Both the position numbers and the translations under genes were made by a program. From positions 1 through 31,434 of the IMG/VR virus record IMGVR_UViG_3300021959_000226: a stretch of 31,434 nucleotides of DNA; one strand, written 5' to 3'. The stretch comes from a virus. Below are positions 5,771 to 9,822 of the stretch, in pieces (the stretch's first letter is position 1; every line of letters starts with the position of its first letter). Under the pieces are notes generated by a model that was not told the origin of the DNA, did no database searches, and was given only the letters and a program-made list of their open reading frames with translations.

Positions 5771-5794
5771 GGCTCACGGCTCACCTAAACAGTC
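5771..5794 (-). repeat. 24-bp inverted repeat, right arm
   Basis: Partner of 5006-5029 with one mismatch. It lies in the 5' leader of the cysteine-peptidase-like gene, just upstream of its ribosome-binding site. It contains two direct copies of GGCTCAC. Confidence 0.85.
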
Positions 5795-5849
5795 GTTCGA
5801 TTCACAATGTCCAAAAGCGTTCGATCTCTCGATTATCTATTTTACCAAA

Positions 5850-5865
5850 ATGGGATTTATCCCAT
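5850..5865. promoter_or_regulatory. 16-bp palindrome ATGGGATTTATCCCAT (candidate operator)
   Basis: Two perfect 7-bp half-sites, ATGGGAT and ATCCCAT, flank TT. The half-site is the one found in promoter-like elements A and B and upstream of the lysin gene. It precedes a TGGTAAAAT extended -10-like sequence on the minus strand that would serve the gene starting at 5750. This suggests a dimeric regulator binding several promoters. Confidence 0.5.
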
Positions 5866-5920
5866 AAGAGAACAAAAGCGGAACGCTAAAAGTCTAAGTC
5901 ATTGAAATTAAACGAAACTA

Positions 5921-5943
5921 GGGTGCGTTAGAGTGTCGCACCC
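5921..5943. other. 7-bp hairpin after the small-gene operon
   Basis: GGGTGCG (5921-5927) pairs with CGCACCC (5937-5943) around a 9-nt loop, 47 bp past the last gene of the operon that starts at 8120. The sequence that follows on the minus transcript is only moderately U-rich, so termination is possible but not clear. Confidence 0.4.
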
Positions 5944-5950
5944 CCTAAAA

Positions 5951-5986
5951 AGAACAAAGTAAGAACGTAGAACAAAGTAGGAACAC
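5951..5986. repeat. 18-bp direct repeat, two copies
   Basis: AGAACAAAGTAAGAACGT and AGAACAAAGTAGGAACAC lie head to tail and match at 15 of 18 positions. They are in non-coding DNA directly after the stop of the gene at 5990. They could be protein-binding iterons or slippage products. Confidence 0.6.
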
Positions 5987-5989
5987 TGA

Positions 5990-6169
5990 TTAAAACGGCA
6001 CAACCAGTTCGTGATCTAATTTTGGATCGAGGCCCGTGAGCCGCGCTCTGAGTAACGCGGCCCGTGCTTCATCGCCTTCCCACTCGGCATCGCTAGCTTC
6101 GATTTCTAGCTGGCGTCGGAGCTTTGCCTGTGTGGGCCATGTATTTGGGTTCAGGGCTTCCGTCGCCAT
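5990..6169 (-). CDS. hypothetical protein, 59 aa
   Basis: A small acidic helical protein starting MATEALNPNTWPTQAKLRRQ, with an EWEGDEARAALLRARL helix and ending HELVVPF. The ATG at 6169 is preferred over one six codons upstream because a GGGAG and a GGAA lie before it while the upstream ATG has none. It overlaps the end of the 74-aa gene by 19 bp. It is the last gene of the 11-gene operon. I recognise no family. Confidence 0.6.
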   Translation of the reverse strand: MATEALNPNTWPTQAKLRRQLEIEASDAEWEGDEARAALLRARLTGLDPKLDHELVVPF

Positions 6170-6375
6170 TTCCAGACAAGCTCCCATGTGTGCTGCTCTG
6201 GCTTGCGTCGGTGCATGAGCCAGATGTTTCCTTTTCTCGCTTCTTCGATGTATCGCTGGATTACTTTTTTTGAATTAGCGATGCGGTCTAGGAAGGTGTG
6301 GTCGGTGACGCCTTGAGCTACCCAGTGGTATTTTTGGCGTGGCGATTTGAGGGCTATTACTTTCCAACCGCTCAT
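6151..6375 (-). CDS. hypothetical protein, 74 aa
   Basis: A basic, Trp-rich small protein that starts MSGWKVIALKSPRQKYHW and ends TWELVWKWRRKP. AAAAAAGGA precedes the ATG at good spacing. Its start overlaps the stop of the preceding gene (ATGA). The basic and aromatic composition would suit nucleic-acid binding, but there is no recognised motif. Confidence 0.65.
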   Translation of the reverse strand: MSGWKVIALKSPRQKYHWVAQGVTDHTFLDRIANSKKVIQRYIEEARKGNIWLMHRRKPEQHTWELVWKWRRKP

Positions 6376-6575
6376 GTGTTGGTCCTTTTTTCGTCTGCTT
6401 CTTTTTCTTGGGCGAAGCGGCAGGCGGCGTAGACCATAGGTATGAGGCTGTTTGCTGCTTTCCAGTGTATGGAGAACATGCCTGATGTTGGTCCTGTGCC
6501 GAATTTAAGTACTACATTGCCCGGAGTTTCGTTGTCCGCGAACACTGACAGGTTATTCAAGTTTGTATAATTCAT
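6372..6575 (-). CDS. hypothetical protein, 67 aa
   Basis: Starts MNYTNLNNLSVFADNETPGN, with a beta-rich first half and a helical acidic tail (AQEKEADEKRTNT). Overlaps of about 4 bp at both ends tie it into the small-gene operon. Not recognised. Confidence 0.65.
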   Translation of the reverse strand: MNYTNLNNLSVFADNETPGNVVLKFGTGPTSGMFSIHWKAANSLIPMVYAACRFAQEKEADEKRTNT

Positions 6576-6769
6576 TTAGCCCCCAATCTTATGTCTTTCA
6601 AAATTTGATTTGCTAAGTTGTTTAGTCTTTGGCACTTGTAACCGCTGTAGGACAGGTTGTACCGTCCTTCCATTGTTATAGTCCAAATGTTTCCTAGTTT
6701 ATCCCGCTCTATGGTTATCTTAGACCCCTCTCCGTGGACGTGACTGATTAGAGATTCTATAGAAGACAT
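6572..6769 (-). CDS. hypothetical protein, 65 aa
   Basis: Starts MSSIESLISHVHGEGSKIT and has a central strand pair around NIWTITMEGRYNLSYSGY, then a basic helix ending in LGAK. GGGGGG lies directly before the start, in the end of the upstream gene, and serves as a ribosome-binding site. Not recognised. Confidence 0.65.
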   Translation of the reverse strand: MSSIESLISHVHGEGSKITIERDKLGNIWTITMEGRYNLSYSGYKCQRLNNLANQILKDIRLGAK

Positions 6770-6770
6770 T

Positions 6771-6980
6771 TTACCCCCCGATTTTTACAAAGATGCGGCG
6801 CAGTATGTATGAGCGCACGAGTGACAGAACAAAATACGACAGGGTTATCCATGTTGCCGCCAGCGGCGTAGGTTGGAGGCCGAAAAACGGCAAGCACAGA
6901 TAGGTAAACAACCATGATACCAGAAGGCCTATTACTGCGTTAGTCTTGGCCTCAAAAAAACTCATTTTTTTGCTTTGCAT
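6771..6980 (-). CDS. two-pass membrane protein, DUF7220-like, 69 aa
   Basis: The sequence has MSFFEAKTNAVIGLLVSWL followed by LCLPFFGLQ, then a second hydrophobic segment (ATWITLSYFVLSLVRSY) and ends RRIFVKIGG. This MS..EA..N...G / LPFFGL / SLVRSYILRR pattern matches, from memory, the DUF7220 family of small phage inner-membrane proteins. Two transmembrane helices are predicted by eye, about residues 14-32 and 42-59. The role is unknown. The start overlaps the stop of the preceding gene by TAATG. Confidence 0.75.
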   Translation of the reverse strand: MQSKKMSFFEAKTNAVIGLLVSWLFTYLCLPFFGLQPTPLAATWITLSYFVLSLVRSYILRRIFVKIGG

Positions 6981-7222
6981 TAGTGGATTGCCTCGTCTTC
7001 TGCTTCCATTACAGCCACTAGGATGGTGGCTTTTTTCATGGCGTGGCTTAGTTCCGTGAGCAGCGATAGGTTATCCGGGCTCCGTACAATCAGTCGGGTG
7101 AGCAGGGCGGTCATAGCGCCGCTCAGTACGGTTTCTGGATGGTGGCCCTCCTCCTCAAGTTCGTTGAGGAGGAGGTTTACCTTGGCTCCTGTTTCAGCGA
7201 AGGTGTGTTCAAGGCCTTTCAT
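6980..7222 (-). CDS. hypothetical helical protein, 80 aa
   Basis: Starts MKGLEHTFAETGAKVNLLLN and appears all-helical, with an acidic C-terminus (EAEDEAIH). I chose the ATG at 7222 because it overlaps the stop of the upstream gene as ATGA, the pattern used throughout this operon; a TTG seven codons upstream is less likely. Not recognised. Confidence 0.65.
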   Translation of the reverse strand: MKGLEHTFAETGAKVNLLLNELEEEGHHPETVLSGAMTALLTRLIVRSPDNLSLLTELSHAMKKATILVAVMEAEDEAIH

Positions 7223-7398
7223 CCCCGTTGCACTCGTAGCCAAGCGGCTTGAATTAAGACGGCTTCATCTACGGCTTGGATGCTGTTTTTGCCCTCGGTG
7301 ATGATCCGTGATGCGTGGGCGTTGATTACTTTATCGACCATCGCGGTTGCGGTTTGCCAATCGAGGTCCTTGGCTTTGTCATTAACCCTGTCGGTCAT
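7219..7398 (-). CDS. hypothetical protein, 59 aa
   Basis: Starts MTDRVNDKAKDLDWQTATAM and ends IQAAWLRVQRG. The ATG at 7398 has GAGGAAG at ideal spacing, supplied by the coding sequence of the upstream 45-aa gene, which it overlaps by 17 bp. Helical by eye; not recognised. Confidence 0.65.
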   Translation of the reverse strand: MTDRVNDKAKDLDWQTATAMVDKVINAHASRIITEGKNSIQAVDEAVLIQAAWLRVQRG

Positions 7399-7519
7399 CT
7401 TTGTCTTCCTCTTTGGTATCTGGCCCGACAACTATAAGCTTTTCATCCAGCCAAGGTTTAGCGTTTTCTCCAAATTTTTTCGCGAGAGCTTCGCGCAGTT
7501 TTTCTTCAAACGTCGTCAT
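7382..7519 (-). CDS. hypothetical protein, 45 aa
   Basis: A complete short ORF starting MTTFEEKLREALAKKFGEN and ending TKEEDKDDRQG. Its start uses GGAAG inside the upstream gene. The 17-bp block that forms this start (7514-7530) is repeated exactly at 7394-7410, where it encodes the acidic end of this protein and starts the next gene. Charged and helical; the function is unknown. Confidence 0.6.
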   Translation of the reverse strand: MTTFEEKLREALAKKFGENAKPWLDEKLIVVGPDTKEEDKDDRQG

Positions 7520-7793
7520 CTTTGTCTTCCTTATCTACGTCAGTGTCCATTTCGATATGAGTGCCGCTGTAGGCACAGTAGCCAATAACACCCATCATTT
7601 CTTTTGCTGGGGCAAAGTGGTCTATTACTAGGACATGTGGTAAGCCCTCGTCGCAGATCACTAGATGCATCCAGTAGTCTTCTTCACCCTGCCAAAACAA
7701 CATGCGTCCGCCGTCGGCAATGGCGCTAGCCTCTCCAGCTATTGCGGAGAGGTTGCTGATTGCAGTAACAGCCTCACTCCAATTCTCAATCAT
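7506..7793 (-). CDS. hypothetical protein, 95 aa
   Basis: Starts MIENWSEAVTAISNLSAIAG, with a central GRMLFWQGEEDYWMHLVIC and a very acidic end (DTDVDKEDKDDDV). The start overlaps the preceding gene by 8 bp. Likely a small alpha/beta protein; no family recognised. Confidence 0.65.
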   Translation of the reverse strand: MIENWSEAVTAISNLSAIAGEASAIADGGRMLFWQGEEDYWMHLVICDEGLPHVLVIDHFAPAKEMMGVIGYCAYSGTHIEMDTDVDKEDKDDDV

Positions 7794-7974
7794 TGAGGGA
7801 TCTCCGTTTTAGGATTGATAACAAGTATCTTTCAAAGCCACGCTGAAAATCGTTGTCGGCGGGATCTAATTGAAACAAATACAGCGCACCCGGTATGTCG
7901 TAGAGGTCGCCGCTTTCTATCTGTTCACGGGCCTCTCTAGCTCCGCGAACAAAGTCTAAACTGATTACGTTCAT
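7786..7974 (-). CDS. hypothetical protein, 62 aa
   Basis: Starts MNVISLDFVRGAREAREQIE and ends FERYLLSILKRRSLND. It overlaps the 49-aa gene upstream by ATGA and the next gene by 8 bp. Mixed charge, helical by eye; not recognised. Confidence 0.65.
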   Translation of the reverse strand: MNVISLDFVRGAREAREQIESGDLYDIPGALYLFQLDPADNDFQRGFERYLLSILKRRSLND

Positions 7975-8120
7975 TCATCTAACCCCCAAAAATGAATGGT
8001 GACGGTGCCTTTTTCGTCGTACTCGCTATCGATTTGCTTGTAACCGACGTTTGTACCGCTAACGGCCTGTAGTATTTTCCGAAAAAGCTCTTCTTCGCTT
8101 ATCGTTTTTTCTGAGTTCAT
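7971..8120 (-). CDS. hypothetical protein, 49 aa, first gene of the operon
   Basis: Starts MNSEKTISEEELFRKILQAV and ends DEKGTVTIHFWGLDE. ACACGGGAG lies six bases before the ATG, and a consensus-like promoter lies 30-60 bp upstream, so this short gene is the promoter-proximal member of an 11-gene operon running to 5990. Its stop overlaps the next start as ATGA. Not recognised. Confidence 0.7.
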   Translation of the reverse strand: MNSEKTISEEELFRKILQAVSGTNVGYKQIDSEYDEKGTVTIHFWGLDE

Positions 8121-8148
8121 CTCTTTCTCCCGTGTATGAGATAACTCT

Positions 8149-8177
8149 TATATAATCTAATACCAAAAATGTGTCAA
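8149..8177 (-). promoter_or_regulatory. sigma-70-type promoter of the small-gene operon
   Basis: Reading the minus strand: TTGACA (8172-8177), a 17-bp spacer, then TATATA (8149-8154). This is the best -35/-10 match in the left half and lies about 30 bp before the first gene (start 8120). Host RNA polymerase should recognise it, which suits early expression. Confidence 0.75.
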
Positions 8178-8183
8178 ACAATT

Positions 8184-8206
8184 AAAAAGCCCCCGGAACC
8201 GGGGCT
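8184..8206 (-). terminator. Rho-independent terminator on the minus strand
   Basis: AGCCCC (8188-8193) pairs with GGGGCT (8201-8206), with the A-run 8184-8188 giving a U-tract. No minus-strand gene lies directly upstream, because the rightward nuclease gene occupies 8363-8803. It would therefore stop minus-strand read-through from the lysis cluster just before the promoter at 8149-8177. The rest of 8207-8362 holds a CTACGGGAAG element (8221-8230), a small TGTAGA/TCTACA hairpin, and AT-rich DNA likely to contain the promoter of the rightward gene. Confidence 0.7.
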
Positions 8207-8362
8207 CCGAGGGCTTCTTACTACGGGAAGTGTAGACATTGGGGCATCTACATGGACTAACATAAGCGATTTTATGCGAATTGCAACATATTTAATGCGT
8301 TTTTGTAGATTATTTTTCCACAAAGGGCTAAAAAATAGGTTCACTATAACGGGAATAGTGCT

Positions 8363-8803
8363 TTGGAAGCTTTTGAGACAGGGAAACTAGGGGAATACAT
8401 CTGTGCGGCGCGGTTACTGCGCCTTGGTGTGTCCTGTGAGATAATAAATCTCGATACCGTCGATATTATAGCTAATGTGAAGTCGCAATTAATTCGGATA
8501 CAGGTCAAAGCTAGCTCTTTAAAGAACCATGCGCGTGGAAGAAGTCTTGGCTATCAGTTTTTTCCTACTTTCGGCGGTCAGCGCCTGATACTGACTAAAG
8601 AGCATTGTGATGTAATGGCGTATGTTGCCATCGACGTAAGCCGGGTAATTTTTGAACCCGTAGAAAAAATAGAGGGACGGCTCAGTAGGCGCTTCTTGTC
8701 TCCTGATTTTCAAGATGACGACCTAGAAAAGAAAACGTGGTCCGATACGATGAGGTATCTCGACCTAAGTTTTGGACATAGACATGTAGCCCCCAATAGT
8801 TAA
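8363..8803 (+). CDS. PD-(D/E)XK endonuclease-like protein, 146 aa
   Basis: The N-terminal region reads TGKLGEYICAARLLRLGVSC then DTVDIIANVKSQLIRIQVKAS. Glu11, Asp34 (or Asp31) and Gln47-x-Lys49 fit the PD-(D/E)XK nuclease pattern seen in PDDEXK-type and homing-endonuclease-like small proteins. It may cut DNA in competition with other phages, move itself as a free-standing homing gene, or act in repair; the sequence does not decide. The start is a TTG at 8363 with GGGAA seven bases before it; no in-frame ATG exists that would keep the fold. It is the only rightward gene in the left half and overlaps convergently, by 39 bp, the zinc-protein gene. Confidence 0.7.
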   Translation: MEAFETGKLGEYICAARLLRLGVSCEIINLDTVDIIANVKSQLIRIQVKASSLKNHARGRSLGYQFFPTFGGQRLILTKEHCDVMAYVAIDVSRVIFEPVEKIEGRLSRRFLSPDFQDDDLEKKTWSDTMRYLDLSFGHRHVAPNS

Positions 8804-8989
8804 AAGACACACGCCACAGGACACAGAGCCGTCGTCCGCGGGCTCTGGCAATTTATTCTGGCATTTTGGGCATCTACCCGCATCTAATCGACTTTGGATC
8901 ACGCCCGGAGCCCCAAAGGTCTGATTCCACTCCTCTATCCCCGACATGCTCGACCCCCCGTCACATTCCGAACATAATTTATACATCAT
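8765..8989 (-). CDS. zinc-ribbon-like Cys protein, 74 aa
   Basis: Three CxxC pairs are present: LCSEC (Cys6, Cys9), RCPKC (Cys40, Cys43) and SCGVC (Cys58, Cys61), enough for one or two zinc sites. The start ATG at 8989 overlaps the stop of the lysin gene and has AGGTGGG just upstream. Its end overlaps the convergent nuclease gene by 39 bp. A role in lysis is suggested only by position; zinc ribbons more often bind nucleic acids or proteins. Confidence 0.65.
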   Translation of the reverse strand: MMYKLCSECDGGSSMSGIEEWNQTFGAPGVIQSRLDAGRCPKCQNKLPEPADDGSVSCGVCLLTIGGYMSMSKT

Positions 8990-9408
8990 TTTTCCCACCT
9001 GTAGAATATGTGATCATCAATTCGCACGGTTTTGGTCTTACTGGCAGCCCAAGCAGGCGTCACGTAGTAAGCATGATAGTGCGTTGCCCCCTCTGTGGGG
9101 TCTAAATCACGATGGTTGATGGCCTCGTAGGCTGCCTCAACGGCTTTTTTCCAAGCAGAACCGTTTAAATTAGGCCTGTCGGACTTGCCGTCGCAATAGA
9201 AGCTAAATTGGCAGCGGTGGCGCACAGGAAAACCCTTTGTCCAAGAGTAAGTAGGACCCTGTTGCACCACATCACATGGGTTATCAGGGTATCTACGGTC
9301 CTCGACTCTGTTGAGAATGACGTGCGCTACAGCGGCTTGGCCTATAGCAGGTTGATCCCGCGCCTCAAAAAAGATTGCAGTCGCAATACAAATAAAAGCT
9401 AAAGTCAT
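8986..9408 (-). CDS. SleB-like cell wall hydrolase (endolysin), 140 aa
   Basis: The start MTLAFICIATAIFFEARDQP contains the SleB/Hydrolase_2 motif with catalytic Glu15 in FFEAR. It is followed by QAAVAHVILNRVEDRRYP, then CQFSFYCDG, and a C-terminal GATHYHAYYVTPAWA, all hallmarks of this peptidoglycan-degrading family (lytic transglycosylase or amidase-like activity on the glycan strand). The hydrophobic first 14 residues belong to the fold, although they could also act as a weak export signal. At 140 aa it is a stand-alone catalytic domain. Its ribosome-binding site lies in a predicted hairpin (9416-9457), so expression is probably controlled at the RNA level. Confidence 0.85.
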   Translation of the reverse strand: MTLAFICIATAIFFEARDQPAIGQAAVAHVILNRVEDRRYPDNPCDVVQQGPTYSWTKGFPVRHRCQFSFYCDGKSDRPNLNGSAWKKAVEAAYEAINHRDLDPTEGATHYHAYYVTPAWAASKTKTVRIDDHIFYRWEK

Positions 9409-9415
9409 TTTTTCT

Positions 9416-9457
9416 CCCCGTGTATAAGACTAGATACTAAATATCCCATACACGGGG
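9416..9457 (-). promoter_or_regulatory. leader hairpin masking the lysin ribosome-binding site
   Basis: A perfect 10-bp inverted repeat (CCCCGTGTAT at 9416-9425, ATACACGGGG at 9448-9457) has a 22-nt spacer. On the minus transcript the promoter-distal arm ATACACGGGG contains the lysin ribosome-binding site, only about 5 nt before the ATG. In long transcripts the site would be paired. Between the arms lies TATGGGATATTTAG, which resembles the other promoter-like elements; a transcript started there would lack the first arm. Confidence 0.6.
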
Positions 9458-9469
9458 TAAAAAAATAGA

Positions 9470-9607
9470 TCAAGCTTCTTTTTTGTATGCTTCCCACATA
9501 ACCCGAAGCTGGCCGCTTATGGTACGACCCTCGGCTTTGGCTAATTGTTTGATTTCTTCGTACACTTCAATAGGCACGAGAACCGATTTCCACTTGGTGA
9601 TGTCCAT
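9470..9607 (-). CDS. ribbon-helix-helix DNA-binding protein, 45 aa
   Basis: The protein reads MDITKWKSVLVPIEVYEEIK then QLAKAEGRTISGQLRVMW. It has one N-terminal beta strand (WKSVLVPIE) and two helices, the CopG/Arc-type RHH layout, at typical minimal length. Such proteins dimerise and bind operators through the strand. AGGA lies before the ATG. It sits between the replication-operon terminator and the lysin gene and may control lysis or promoters carrying the ATGGGAT half-site; that link is inference. Confidence 0.75.
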   Translation of the reverse strand: MDITKWKSVLVPIEVYEEIKQLAKAEGRTISGQLRVMWEAYKKEA

Positions 9608-9670
9608 CAGTTTTTCCTAAATATTGTATGCTGTAAGCGAACATATAGGAGATATAGTATGGCTGCAAGT

Positions 9671-9701
9671 AAAAAAATGGCTCTAGACATTGCCTAGAGC
9701 C
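9671..9701 (-). terminator. Rho-independent terminator of the replication operon
   Basis: GGCTCTAG (9679-9686) pairs with CTAGAGCC (9694-9701) around a 7-nt loop, with the A-run 9671-9677 providing the U-tract. It lies 32 bp past the 29-aa ORF. Between it and the RHH gene (9608-9670) is AT-rich DNA with two direct CTATAT copies that probably holds the RHH promoter. Confidence 0.85.
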
Positions 9702-9732
9702 GAATTTGGGGAGGAACACCATGAAAAGGAAA

Positions 9733-9822
9733 TCAACTTCGGAGACGATATAGTACAAGCAGAAGCAATGCAACTTGTATTGCATCCACCCATTCTAAAA
9801 CAAAGCCTCCAGATAAAGTCAT
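9733..9822 (-). CDS. 29-aa membrane peptide at end of the replication operon
   Basis: This ORF overlaps the polymerase stop codon by a TGATG junction. It starts MTLSGGFVLEWVDAIQ and continues VALLLLVLYRLRS: a hydrophobic span of about 17 residues with a positive end, which would place the C-terminus in the cytoplasm. It finishes 32 bp before the terminator stem. Coupling and composition support it. It could be a holin-like or membrane-anchor peptide; nothing decides this. Confidence 0.4.
   Translation of the reverse strand: MTLSGGFVLEWVDAIQVALLLLVLYRLRS

Noticed and set aside
5006-5794. Complete insertion sequence or transposon
   Set aside because: The enclosed gene has no transposase motif, no target-site duplication is seen next to the arms, and the size (789 bp) fits one small gene; a cassette or RNA-pairing explanation is safer.
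5473-5889. 138-codon rightward frame opposite the cysteine-peptidase-like gene
   Set aside because: It crosses the inverted-repeat arm and the palindromic operator; the minus-strand gene has a good ribosome-binding site and motifs.
8221-8260. Short leader-peptide ORF after CTACGGGAAG on the plus strand
   Set aside because: The possible starts there meet stops within two to eight codons; nothing supports translation.
9567-9785. Minus-strand reading frame of 72 codons starting MQYKLHCFCLYY
   Set aside because: It runs across the clear terminator hairpin at 9671-9701 and overlaps the RHH gene; the composition is not protein-like. The coupled 29-aa ORF explains the region better.
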